This document shows, in pieces, positions 11,356 to 22,554 of a DNA stretch of 64,000 nt (its first letter is position 1; each line of letters opens with the position of its first letter). The translations under genes and the position numbers were made by a program. The stretch is from Sipunculus nudus (taxonomy: Eukaryota > Annelida > Sipuncula > Golfingiida > Sipunculidae), in NCBI GenBank assembly GCA_026874595.1, contig CM049308.1, positions 17,048,001 to 17,112,000 of the forward strand, written 5' to 3'. The notes below the pieces were generated by a model, which saw nothing but the letters and a program-made list of their open reading frames with translations, had not been told where the DNA came from and did no database searches.

Positions 11356-11699
11356 AATATAGACTCAAGGTCTATTCTACAGTTCAAAATCATAAACTCC
11401 AAACCCAATGGGCCTTGCCCAATTTCTTTACTGTCAAAATTTTCACATATCTGACTACCTGGCCCCCTGTTCGGTTCACCCTCAGGACACCCGATATCTC
11501 TTTCCCAATTTAACTCTCAGTTAACTCGCGATCTACTATTCTGTAATCTCGATACAAGTAAATTTAAGGGCCACAGTTTCAGAATTGGTGCTGCAACTGA
11601 AGCGGCAGCTCAGGGCAAAACAGATGCCCCAATACGCAATATCGGCCATTGGAAATCAAATGCATTTCATAAGTATATAAGATTGCACCTATCCCATTA
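11356..11699 (+). pseudogene. DIRS tyrosine recombinase, C-terminal catalytic part
   Basis: Downstream of the piggyBac remnant the recombinase resumes. Pieces in one frame (FFTVKIFTYLTTW) shift near 11460 into LPGPLFGSPSGHPISLSQFN, then run to the natural end through GHSFRIGAATEAAAQGK, APIRNIGHWKSNAFHKYIRL and a stop at 11697-11699. His-x-x-Arg (HSFR), the His/Trp of GHW and the nucleophilic Tyr (HKY) are all visible. This enzyme integrates circular DIRS DNA without an integrase. The exact junction with piggyBac sequence is uncertain by about 30 bp. Confidence 0.8.
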
Positions 11700-12745
11700 A
11701 GACTATCATTAGGTGAACAAGTGTTGAAAGAGTGTCATGATCAGTATGGACACCAGGGTGCTGACAGAATAGAGTTGCTCATTAGAGAGAATTTTTTCTG
11801 GCCAAAAATGCACCAAGGGATTGGACACTATGTAGACCAGTTTTAGAGGTGTGTACTGAGTTAACCAGTAAAATACAAGTGTTCACTTGGAAGCCTTTAA
11901 GCCTCCAAATCATTACAGGTAGTTGCCATGGATTTCACTCGGTTGGAAAAATCTTCCAGTGGGTATGAAAATGTATTAGTCCTTACAGACATCTTTACCA
12001 AATATGCTATTGCTATTCCAACAAGAGATCAGAAAGCAATAACTGTGGCAAGAGTGTTAGTCAACCACTGGTTAAGGAGGCTTGGTCCCCCTCAAAGACT
12101 ACATAGGGACCAAAAAAGAGACTTTGAAGCAATGGTTAGGAAGGATTTGTGTGACCTATGTGGTGTCAAGAAAACTTGTACGACAACATACAGGCCACAG
12201 GGGAATGGCCAGTGCAAAAGATTTAATAGAACTTTGCATAATTTACCGAGGTCTTTACCACCTGAAAAGAAAAGAAAATGGACGGAGTACACTGAAGAAT
12301 TTGTATTCTTCTACAATACCACTCCCCATTGGTCTACTGGATTCTCTCCATTCTTCCTGATGTATGGAAGGAAAGCTCAGTTTCAACAGCCTTGTCCAAG
12401 ATGATTTATTGAATCAATAAGCAACATCAACACAAGAAAAGAATATATCTGATTGAGTTGTGAAGCATCAAGAAAAACTGAAAGATGTTTATCTAATAGA
12501 TAAAGATGCAAAGATGCGCAAGGCATATTATGATCAAACTGCAATAGACCAGCATTTGGCAGTTGGCATGGAAGTTTTTAAACAACACCATAGTCAGAAA
12601 GGAAGGAATAAGTTCCAGGATGCATATTCCCCTGACTGATACACCATACTGTCTTGCAATCATAAACAAAATATTTATTTAATTGAACCTTGGAATGGGG
12701 TTGGGAAAGCAAAGTGGGTAAATAGATATGAAACTAGACATTTCA
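11700..12745 (+). pseudogene. Ty3/Gypsy-type integrase fragment (decayed)
   Basis: Starts with the zinc-binding H2C2 region (LKECHDQYGHQGADRIELL, FFWPKMHQGIGHYVDQ); the final cysteine pair is damaged by a stop. The core domain is open at 11928-12404: VAMDFTRLEKSSSGYENVLV holds the first Asp, LHRDQKRDFE the second, and TYRPQGNGQCKRFNRTLHNL has Lys where the catalytic Glu belongs (CERFNRTL in the family). After a stop, C-terminal sequence is still readable: KGRNKFQDAYSPD, then NIYLIEPWNGVGKAKWVNRY ending near 12745. No LTR, protease or RT was found next to it, so it is an isolated 3' pol fragment. Confidence 0.85.
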
Positions 12746-13206
12746 AGATGTGTCCTGTGACCTTTGACCTCATGACCCCAAAATCAATTCGGGTCTTGCT
12801 TTTCCAATGGGACATATAACAGTCAATTTTGAAATCTATACATCCATAAAGCAGGTATTATCATCCAGAAACTAATTTTTGGACAGATGGCTCCTGTGAC
12901 CTTAACCTCTGACTTTGTGACCTCAAATTTGATAGGGTTCTTCCTCTCTTGGTAGGTGAACTATGTGTGCAAGATGAAAGATCTGAGATGAAATGTTTGG
13001 CTGAAAATGCATCCACATCTTTTTAAAGATGTGTCCTGTGACCTTGACCTTTGACCTCATGACCCAAAAATCAATTTGGGTCTTGCTTTACCAATGGAAC
13101 ATATACAAGTCAAGTTTGAAATCCATACATCAATAAAAGCAGGAATTATCATCCAGAAACTAATTTTTGGACAGATGGCTCCTGTGACCTTCACCTTTGA
13201 CCTTGT
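12746..13206. repeat. TGACCT-rich tandem repeat, about 4 units
   Basis: Units of about 145 bp with a conserved block GTGACCTTTGACCTCATGAC (12758, 12894 variant, 13040, 13186 variant), followed by CAATxxGGGTCTTGCTTT and CATCCAGAAACTAATTTTTG. It is the same family as the larger array at 42780-44200. The last unit is cut by the SAM-domain duplication. Confidence 0.8.
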
Positions 13207-13914
13207 GAAGAAACATCAGATGCACACTATTATGTAATTGCCATCATCGAAAATGAATGCAGCACCCTCAAGGTTCCTAAACACATGATAGAAGAACTGT
13301 TTGAGACCACCAATGAAAAAAGCCTAATCTATACCATGACCATTACTCCTGTCCATGTACAGCTCAGAGGTAAGTCTGATTCTTCTTTGTGGGCAATTAG
13401 TTTGATTGGGAGTTAATATTGAAGGCAGGGCACAAGTCTGCAGCACGTGAAGGCAATTTACATGACTTAATTGAGGTCAGTTGGGACATTTTCCTGGCAG
13501 GTTCATTCAGCATATCTCAGCCCAGGCGGGCAGACAGAATTTGCTAAAACTGGGAACCTCATCTGACGAGAGCAAGATTCAGGAAAACTTGTAAAGAATG
13601 TCAAGCCAAGAGAAAGGAGATACCCTCAATTGCCTCCATTATCACCCGCCAAACAGACTAAAGTCTGGGCTGAAGAGCATATGACAGATGAGGCTTCAGT
13701 TGACCTGCTAGCTAAACAAGGGTTCACAACAATCCAGGCTTTACAGCTACTGTAGACATATCTTGCTCTGAAATTACCAAGAGGGCAACAAAAGTTTATA
13801 CTGAAAGCAGTCGGCCCGCTCCAAACTCATCCACAGCGGACTTTACCGCATATTCCCACCAAATCGCAAGCGGCCCTACAGTCTCTTTAATCACTGTAAC
13901 CCTGGTGGTACAAT
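13207..13914 (+). pseudogene. SAM-domain gene fragment, duplicate A
   Basis: About 90% similar to the block at 14291-15016. A first exon-like part encodes a peptide beginning EETSDAHYYVIAIIENECST and ends at a donor CAGAG then GTAAGT. A second part, starting near 13653, reads TKVWAEEHMTDEASVDLLAK, QGFTTIQALQLL, stop, TYLALKLPRGQQKFILKAVG and ends at a stop near 13890. The Trp/Glu start, two leucine-rich helices and LPRGQQK turn are characteristic of a SAM-like domain, a small protein-interaction fold. The internal TAG at 13753-13755 breaks the frame. Function of the parent is unknown. Confidence 0.6.
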
Positions 13915-14243
13915 ACCAAATGTGTACCTGCTAGAATCAGTTTCTATATCACCATACCTTGCACTTTATCATAACTCCTCTCAACACCTACTTTCACTGA
14001 TACATTCTTTCAACCTTCACCTATAAAAATATTCTTTCAATTAACCTCTTTAACAATTTGCCTATTTTTGTTCACCTCACATTTTACCATTTCTTAATTT
14101 ACAGTAAATTAGAATGGTCACTATCCACAGCTTGTAATTTTAATGTCAAACACAAAACTATTCAACAAACACACGTCTATCCTCTAACTGAATAATATGA
14201 CTGTTTAAATATACAATACACAAAATCCATTATTTTATTACAG

Positions 14244-15016
14244 CTCCAAGAGACAAAGCACCTCAAGTCAGCGCAGCTATGTTGGGCAATGAAGAAACAT
14301 CAGATGCGCACTATTATGTAACTGCCATCGTCGAAAATGAATGCGGCATCCTCAAGGTTCCTAAACACATGATAGAAGAACTGTTTGAGACCACCACTCA
14401 AGACATCCTTATCTATACCATGACCATTACTCCTGTCCATGTTCAGCTCAGAGGTAAGTCTGATTCTTCTTCGTGGACAATTAGTTTGATTTGGAGTTAA
14501 TTTTGTAGGCAGGGCACCAGTCTGTGGCACATGACGCGCGGTGACACATGACCGCCTGTCACATGACTCAATTGAGGTCAGTTGGGATATTTTCCTGGCA
14601 GGTTCATTCAGCATATCTCAGCCCAGGCAGGCAGACAGAATTTGCTACAACAGGGAACCCAATCTGACCAGAGCAAGACTCCAGAATATTGACAAGAATG
14701 TCCAGCCAAAAGAAAGGAGATACCCTCAACTCTCCTCCATTATCGCCTGCCGAACAGATTAAAGCCTGGGCTGAAGAGCATATGATAGATTAGGCTTCAG
14801 TTGACATGCTTGCTCAACATGGGTTCACCTCAATCCAGGCTTTATAGCTACTGGAGACACATCTTGCTCTGAAATTACCAAGAGGGCAACAAAAGTTAAT
14901 ACTGAAAGCAGTCGGCCCGCTCCAAACTCATCCACAGCGGACTTTTCCGCATGTTCCCGCCAAAACGCAAGCGGCCTTACAGTCTCTTTAATCACTGTAA
15001 CCCTGGTTGTACAATA
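14244..15016 (+). pseudogene. SAM-domain gene fragment, duplicate B with intact first exon
   Basis: A possible exon at 14244-14453 follows a good acceptor (TTTATTACAG) and ends at a donor (CAGAG then GTAAGT). It encodes APRDKAPQVSAAMLGNEETS through KVPKHMIEELFETTTQDILI to ITPVHVQLRG, 70 codons without a stop. The SAM-like part lies at 14757-14990: IKAWAEEHMID, stop, ASVDMLAQHGFTSIQAL, stop, LLETHLALKLPRGQQKLILK. Both stops differ from the one in copy A, so the two copies decayed separately. Sequence upstream of 14291 has no counterpart in copy A. Confidence 0.55.
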
Positions 15017-15100
15017 CAAAATCTAAAATGCAGCAAAAGCCTAGAATAAGAATGAATCAAATACAGAAAATTATAACATTCATCTATTTTATGCACCATC

Positions 15101-15117
15101 GGGGGGGGGGGGGGGGA
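15101..15117. repeat. poly-G tract
   Basis: An uninterrupted run of about 16 G, likely to be length-variable and error-prone in sequencing. Confidence 0.9.
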
Positions 15118-15663
15118 AGCAGGGCAGAGGGGAAGCCTGCTAAAACGGGTGTTTGAAGGTGGTGTTGCCCTTCACTTCCATTGTGATGCTATCCTGGATT
15201 TTTTTTGCAAATTTCAAGGGAAATATGAAATTGAAGCATCAGAGTGTGTTGGCAGATGCAATTTGATTAAATAGATGTTTTCATAAAAGCTATTGGAATT
15301 GTCTATTGTATTGTAATAGGTCCTTACTGGAAACTGGTCACAAGTGACACCAAATATTATGATTTTCATTTGTATGTTTGTAAAACATATTCATGTTTTG
15401 TACAGTGGAATGCAGATGCACCTTGCTTTCCAAGGATGTTAAAATGTGGGACAACTTTGTTTTACCAAGGGACAGCATGTACAACTCTGTGCTTGATTTT
15501 AGTTAGCTTGATCAGCCATCCATTGATTTGCTCAAGCAGATACTTTGCAAGATATTTGCTGGATTTGCAGTAGTAACAGAGGGGCAGCTGAGTGAGGTGG
15601 CAAGTTTTATGGAATGAAAAGTTCCCTTGAAACTTTAGCTCACAGCAAGTTAACCAATTTAGT

Positions 15664-16490
15664 AGGTGAGGCATGTTTTGGTGACTTGGGATACAGCATG
15701 ACAAAGGAAAGAAATGCTACTCTTCATCATCACTCAACAGTGAACATGTCAAATTGGTTTGAGAAGAAAGAGAAAGCAGAACAAAGTTAACTCTTGCAAC
15801 TGTCAAGGAGCAAAGCTGCTGAACTCAGAACAAAAAAACAAAGCTGCTCAGGAAAAATTGGTACAAAAAGCTAAAGAGCAACTGTTATCAAGTAAAAAAA
15901 AAAAGAAAAAGAAGAGAGTTGACAAGGAAACAAGAATTTACATAGACTGTGAAAAGCCATGGGGGCCCTTGTCTCTCAAGTGCTGATGTCAAGAAACTGT
16001 TAGGTAATTACAGTAAAGCTGGAGACAAGAAGTCTGCCTTGCAGTCTGAAATTAAGTATCAGAAAATTGTAAGTGGGTCTTTAAGCAAGCATTTACGTGT
16101 GAAAAGAGCATCGGATGAGCTCATCTGCAGACTTCAGGCATACCTTCATGAAATATCTGGAACCAAAGGCATTAGCAACAAGAACACAAATGATTCTCCT
16201 ATGGAAATTGATCAGGATGAGCGACACAATCCAGAGCAACTGCACATGCAGGACACTGGTGAAACTGAACTCCTAAAGGGGGACAATGTAGATTTTGGTT
16301 CATCTAAGTCTGAGAAAAATCCTGGAGAACTGGTGGCCATATTCTATGAAGAAGATCTTTAAATAGGTCAGGTTTTAAGTGCCATTGATAGTTCAACAGC
16401 AGATGTAACATTCTTAGAAAGATGTTAGTGACAAATGGCAATTTCAGTTGAAAGTCCCTGAATTGTTGCTGTTTGAGGGAATTCATAAGA
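15664..16490 (+). pseudogene. broken ORF of a transposon-like protein family, function unknown
   Basis: Shifting frames spell a consistent order of parts: DLGYSMTKERNATLHHHSTV and NMSNWFEKKEKAEQ (about 15690-15788), a lysine-rich coiled coil (15800-15930), GGPCLSSADVKKLLGNYSKA with KSALQSEIKYQKIVSGSLSK (15963-16130), then VAIFYEEDL, stop, IGQVLSAIDSSTADVTFLER (16335-16420) and WQFQLKVPELLLFEGIHK. Coiled coil, GGP-x4-DV, alternating-charge helix and a terminal beta-rich FYxx-x3-GQVL block occur together in large uncharacterised families in invertebrate genomes that I associate with mobile DNA. A stop at 16360 and two frameshifts make this copy non-functional. Confidence 0.5.
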
Positions 16491-17274
16491 ACTACAAAAA
16501 ACATGTATCACTCATAAATAATAAGGTAACTGACTTGTTTTTACACTGCATGATATATATTGTTGTATCATAATGAAACCATATATTGTGTCTGATGTGA
16601 TAAGAACACATTAATCTCTTATTTAATATAAATCGGTGAGCTTAGGCTTATTCAGTGAATGTTATTTAAACTCCTTTCATTCTTAACTCATCTTTTGATG
16701 CCAAGTGTTTATAGTCTAGACCTGCTAACAACTGAGATATAGGCTCTTCTAGTGGAAAAAGTTGGGTAATTTGGCAGTTGCCTCATTGTGAAAGAACATT
16801 CTTTGCTACAGAAGGAGAGAATTTAAAAATGTCTGTATGTTGGCCGAGATTACTTTATGCATTGCTCTTAGCAACAGTATTGTTGAAGCAGGATTTTTTC
16901 ACCAACAGCATTACTTACTGACAGAAGACTGGCTACCAAACATAATACCATGGAAAATTTTCTGCTTTTCAAAGTGAATGATGCAGTTTGGACAGATTAG
17001 AAACAGGAAGATATCATGGACACTGCTTTGAACAAGTTCATGAAAAAAAACAAAGAAAGCAAAAACTAAGTGAGACACTGTGTGAAGCAGATATGTCCTG
17101 TGTGAAGAAAAAACATGATGCTAATCATGATTATTCAACATAGGATTCTCAGTCAGATCATTCTGAATCTGTTGACCAAAATGAAGAAGATGATGACCAA
17201 GGTGGAATTGATCATGAGATCCTTTTAGTCTCTGATGATGGCAGTTGCACTATAGATTTCAGATTAGGAACTAA

Positions 17275-17665
17275 GTTAAGCAGTCTAAACCTGGTAGACA
17301 TCTAGCAGATCTGGTCTTACCTGCCTACCCATCAGACCAAGACCTGTGTGTAGTTAGACTGTTGGAGGACTATCTGGATAGAACAGTCCGTATAAGAAAC
17401 ACTAGCAAACTTTTCTTTAGCTATGTTAAACTGCACAAGAACATTAGTATTGCACCTCAGGCCATTGGATTACAGAACTACTTAGCATTGCAGGAATAGA
17501 CGCACAAGTATACATGGCACACAGCAAAACTAATGAACGTACCACTAGAGCAATCATGTGAACTGCTGGCTGGAGTAGCGAATGTACATTTAGGAAATTT
17601 TATGACAAGCCAGTCAGTGATGACACACAATATGGTATAACAATTCTTGATAAAGCACACAAGTG
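17275..17665 (+). pseudogene. tyrosine recombinase C-terminal fragment, non-DIRS1 type
   Basis: Readable as HLADLVLPAYPSDQDLCVVR, LLEDYLDRTVRIRNTSKLFF, SYVKLHKNISIAPQAIG, then, after frame changes, ELLSIAGIDAQVYMAHSK and AGWSSECTFRKFYDKPVSDD. The order (CVV-x-LLE-YL-x-RT, LF-SYVKxH, AHS-x(n)-R, GWSSxxTFxxFYDKP) is the catalytic half of a tyrosine recombinase: His of AHS, Arg, Trp of GWSS and nucleophilic Tyr of FYDKP. It is distinct from the HSFRIGAAT type of the DIRS element at 11.6 kb and resembles the Crypton-like or Ngaro-like recombinases common in marine invertebrate genomes. Several stops show it is dead. It may belong with the ORF at 15.7-16.5 kb. Confidence 0.7.
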
Positions 17666-17809
17666 ACAGCTGTTTACATTGTATGTTTACTAATAAAGTT
17701 TTTTTTGTATTCAGTGAACTCCTATTATTCATTGGATTGTCACAGTAAAACCATGTGTGCTTTGAAGTCTAGGTTGATGTTTAAGTGCTGGATGAGTGGA
17801 TGGAATTTA

Positions 17810-18054
17810 TAAAATTAAACAAACCTGTAAGTTGAAGTTTGATTGTAATTCTATCCACTCATCAGCAGCACTAAGATCAATCGCCCCCCTCTGAACCCAC
17901 CCAATATAAAACTTACACATGGTTTCTCTGCTTCAAAAAAGGACGCTTCAAGTGGCATGCACATTCTCTCAATTGATCTTGATGATGCTGATGAGTGGAT
18001 AGAATTACATTCAAAACTTCAACTTACAGGTAAATTTTTTGTTTAATTTATAAA
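17810..18054. repeat. inverted repeat, arms about 73-84 bp
   Basis: The left arm (17810-17882) contains AAATTAAACAAACCTGTAAG, TTGAAG and TAATTCTATCCACTCATCAG. The right arm (17971-18054) carries the reverse complement of these segments in mirrored order, with a few mismatches. The loop is about 88 bp. It could be a MITE or a long hairpin RNA. Confidence 0.8.
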
Positions 18055-18194
18055 TTATAATTGATGATGTATAACTCAAGTTATGTAAGCATATATTACC
18101 AACTGATTCCGTAAGCTCAATCAAGTATTGGTATGTAAAATGTGTTTAAGAGTTATAATGAAAGACCATTATAAGTTGTTATGTGTTTGCTGTT

Positions 18195-19730
18195 TTGTGA
18201 TTCCTCATGCCACATAGCTCAGAAAATATGGGTGACAGAGGCCTAAGTTCAGGTTTCCAAGGAGACTTTCACAGGCTTTCCTGCATGTCAAGTTCACACA
18301 TTCACTGCCTGGCCCGAGATATTTCCTCATTTTAAGTGACTGCTCCAGTGTCTAGCCCGAGACTTCTTGTCATTTATTTTCACCCCAAATAAAGTAGTAC
18401 TACATTATAATTCCAACCAAAAACATAGGTCAAGGCGTAGTAATAATTCTAATCAGTCTCCCTGAGGGGTCTTACCGCGAAATTAATTAGTTGGTTGTGA
18501 AGTGACCCCGCTGAACACAAGTATGCCAAGGAAGCAACCAAGGAACCCGTTACGACCAAGCTTTACAGTTGAACAAGTCCATGATGCATTTCTACATGGA
18601 GACGATTCCAACACTGATGATGGCTCTGAGACTGATGAAACAGATGACGGTAACAATTCAATGTTATTTATAATTTTAGATTGTTTTATACTGTCTAAAT
18701 ATCTCAACCCAGATCAGGGTAGGGTCTGCCCGCTAAATGCGATACTTCACACCTGAGGCGTGATCCGCTGATAAGTGTCAGCTCAATTAGTTTTATGGCC
18801 CATTAATTAGTCAAGTGCGATTGATGTGATATTGGCTCATGCAGGGCACATGCGTTAGGTTGTTATATACAAACAATCACCTGGTTCCAAGAATGAACGG
18901 ATTCAGTTGTGTAAATACACTTTATCCACAGATGAAACGATGTATCTAGACACACAATATTTATTTTTATTATTATTTGTATAGATGTAATAAACTCTGT
19001 TTATTATATTATTTTGTTGTTTACTTGTGAATGCTGAGAGAGACTGATGTGAGTATTGCCCAGTGAGTGTTCACTAATTGCTCTGGCCCAGTGCCAGGGA
19101 TCTCCGTTCTATGGTTTTATGGCCCCCTGCGTAATCAGATTATCACACCTCACTATCAGCTAATTAGCACCATCTCAGCCCCCCCCCCCTGACCTATGGG
19201 ATATGACTGTTGCAGCCTCTGTAGTCCTGGCACTTGGGGTATGTTTCGGCTGGCAGTGAATGTGTTAAAAGATTCCAGGTCCAATGGTTTACAATTTGTG
19301 CCCTGTTAACAGATGACTACATCTTTAAAGGTCTCAAAAACAGAGATAAAAATCGTAAAAAATTGAAAAATACAAGTGGCTTCATCAGTCTGATGGAACA
19401 CTACTTGATCAATATCCATGCAAAAAATTATGATGCTCAATGCATTAATTGTTCAGATACTGGAGCTTTTGTATCAAATTTTCCATTATTCTGAGGGGTA
19501 CTTTTTAGCCCCACAGCTCGAAGAATATGGGTAACAGGGAACTTATTCCAGGCTTCCAAGACAATTTTTCATGGACCTCTCTGGATGTTCAGTTAGAAGA
19601 TTCCAGGTCCAGTGGTTATGATATGTGCCCTGTTTACGGACATATGACAGGACAGCCAGAAGGCCGGATGACCAGACCAACAAAGGGTGATTGCTTAAGC
19701 TAAGAGGACTAACAGTCAGCTTAGCTAAAA
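18195..19730. repeat. dispersed repeat fragments
   Basis: Sequences around 18215-18300 and 19515-19600 share GAATATGGGTxACAG, an AGGxTTCCAAG segment and similar following text. Blocks at 19265 and 19605 share GATTCCAGGTCCAxTGGTT and TTTGTGCCCTG-like text. The 19.6 kb copy ends in ACAGGACAGCCAGAAGGCCG and TCAGCTTAGCTAAAA, the same kind of ending as repeats in the MCM8 introns. A C-run lies near 19180. Confidence 0.55.
18515..18660 (+). CDS. possible short exon with acidic tail, unknown
   Basis: Open from an ATG at 18523 (MPRKQPRNPLRPSFTVEQVH, then DAFLHGDDSNTDDGSETDET) to a possible donor, GATGACG then GTAACA, at 18649. A basic start followed by a short helix and a Ser/Asp-rich tail resembles the N-termini of piggyBac-derived proteins, but no transposase follows, so this is only a guess. 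Confidence 0.25.
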
Positions 19731-20984
19731 ATATACAGAAATTTCAAAATTGCATGCATAAAATCATTTTGAGTTTGAAATACATGCAGTCTCCTTGTAT
19801 GTTCTAAAATCAAAATAAGAATGAAATTTCACTTGACTTTTTTAAAATCACATTGCCTATGATTTAAATCTGATCATTCAGATAAGGTATCTGAGGTTTT
19901 TACTAGCATTACCTCTGCACATATATTTGTGTTGCAAAGGCCTTTTATCAAATCACCCTAGCTGCTATTATCTGAATCACTGAATGAAGATTGCATAATA
20001 TAATAACTAAACATATTGCCTGTCAGGATATTTATCTTTGCAAATGAAAGATGGCAAACAATAGAATAAGAACTGTAAACTGGGAAAATTGTTTTAATAT
20101 AACTATTGAAGCATTAGTTGATGCAGCTTTGGACTGCCAAGATTGCTTATATATTCATTTTATAAACATACATTAGCCTTGAAAAGCTCAGAGGAAATAG
20201 TCCTGCTAACTGGTGATAATTAAATAGTAAATATGTTTGGTGAGCTAGCACTGTGCACTTTATAGACTATATCAAAGGTGCAGGAGTCTTTCATGATCAA
20301 ATATTTCTATAAGTATCATTATTTCAGCTATGTGACAGTAATATGTGCATAAAATAACCATGTGAATGTATGAATACCAGTCAATTATAGAATGAGACAG
20401 AAAGTGGCGATTAGCTGAAGTATAATTATAAACATTTAATTTAATAACTGAAATAAAATGCTGTAAACAATATTAATATTCCATTTTTAAATCAGAATAA
20501 ACCATGTCTGATAAGTATATATTTTAATGTGTAATATATGAAAATTGTGGCCTGAAACCATTCATAAAATGCAATAAAAAAAATTGGTTCTCCAGGTTTT
20601 GTTTTGGAAACCTCCAAAATATGGCGTTTGGTCCTCCGTATCTTGTTGCATATCCCTCTTGGTTTTTGTATAAGTCACATGTTGTCAGGACCCAAAGAGA
20701 AGGCTTGAATTTTGTAATGCAAGATTCCTTTTTTGAAGACTAAATATTACAGCTGTAAGGTCAGCCGTTGGCTCCAGCCACCTTGATCTACCTCTATCTA
20801 TCGTAACTTCATTCTTCTTTTCTGTTAGTAACTGTTGTTATATAAGAAAATCTGTAAACCTTATATACTTTGTGAAAGGTTATCTCATGTATGACAACTG
20901 TGTGTGACTTTGCATACTAATACACATTGGTCAGTGCCATGAGAGCCTCGTTGTGTCCTGCAACATGAATGTTATTATAAAAGC

Positions 20985-21060
20985 TGGATGGAGAGAGAGA
21001 AAAAGAGAAAGAATGAAAGAAAGAGAGAGGGAGAATGAGTGAAAGCAAGAGAGAAGGATA
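20985..21060. repeat. GA-rich simple sequence
   Basis: Purine-rich low-complexity stretch of GAGAGA and AAAGAAAGAG runs. Confidence 0.8.
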
Positions 21061-22554
21061 GTGCTTATAGGAAAACCGTTTATCAAAAATTATTATATAA
21101 CTAATGATTAACAGATATGGACAGACAGAGCTGATCACTTTATGTCCCATTCTTCTGTGGCAAGAATATATGTTTATATAATTAGATTCTAAATTTTTAT
21201 TACATTAATTTTTTTCTTACTTAATAAATCCTTAAACAACTGCTTTAACCCTTTACTGTTTGTATTTGGTTGTCACAAAACACCCCCCTTACTGTTCAGA
21301 TTAATTCTAGGTTTCTCACATTTTCAATTTTGACACACTGTACATTAATGTTATGATTGATAATGTGATCAATTTTTGGTGGATCCTTATGAAAATTTTA
21401 ACACATATTACAGAGATACCAAGCAAGAGGTTAATGACTTAACCAATCATAAATTTCACATATATCTATTAGTAGAACCAGGTAAATTAGGTAAATTCAG
21501 GTAAGTATATTGTCTTTATTGTTTTAGCATATTTGTACATGAATGTCTATAGTATATCAAAGTGAAGACATTGTAAATTTAGGAACAACAAGGGAATTAT
21601 CATCCGCCGGTACCTGGTGTACTGTCATGGAAGATCTAGGTAAAACAGGTTAATGAAATATTATTAAGGTTATTTAATTTATTATAGGTTTGCAGTTCTG
21701 AAATAAATTAGACAAAACAATATATGATTTGTTCGAAGTAATTTATAAAATAAAAATAAACTTGTATATTTGACATGAATTATCATGTTGATTTAAATAA
21801 GGGTAAATTGCAATTGCCTACCTGTTCAGGTATGAAGAACTAATTAAGACCAGGTGAACTTCAAAGAAAGGTGATAAAAAATGTAAACTGACAGATTTAT
21901 CCATCAAATATGTATAAAACCCTATGAAAATAGCCAGAAGTCCACCAGAATGGTAAAATCTAACATTTACATAAGTATTTCAACCTTTGTAATGTTAACT
22001 TAGATTGTTTTGGTACTCCCGGTAAAGCGTGTATTTCCCATTTTGTCGCCCAGTGAGAGTTCTTTGCGGGGAATCCCCGTGAAATTGCATGATGGTTAAC
22101 AGTGTCAAAACGATGTCAGACATCTTTTTTTATCTTAAGACATAATAAACATTCTCGAATTTCAGTCAGTAAACTTTATTGAACATCTTTTCATATTTAT
22201 TTTGTTCAAAACATATTCTGAGATTTATCAAAGCACAAGGTCTATCGAGCGGCAAGTCCGATGGCTGCCATCTTGAAAATTTGTGACATCGCTCCACCTT
22301 CATAACAGGCATCATAAACACAGAAAATGGCTTTAGGAATGAGAAATATTCACATTTTAAGTACAAAATGATAATAATTTAGATAGGTACCGATCTTTTG
22401 TGGAAGTTTTATATGAGTTATTGTCATAGCAACCCGGCACGGCCAGTTGAAACATTGCGCTGGTTGGCGAACCTTGTGTCACTTGCCGACTCATTTCAAC
22501 CAATCGGCTTGCCAACAGAGTCATAATTAGAATTTAAATAATAATTCCTTTCAA
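21061..22554. other. no supported gene
   Basis: AT-rich. A short patch at 22020-22110 is richer in CpG and contains the palindrome CGGGGAATCCCCG, but has no open frame or splice signals that I can support. A TTAACCCTTTACTG sequence near 21247 has no matching right end. Confidence 0.4.

Noticed and set aside
21240-21440. TTAACCCTTTACTG as a possible piggyBac-type MITE end.
   Set aside because: No matching inverted end or second TTAA-bounded border could be found nearby.
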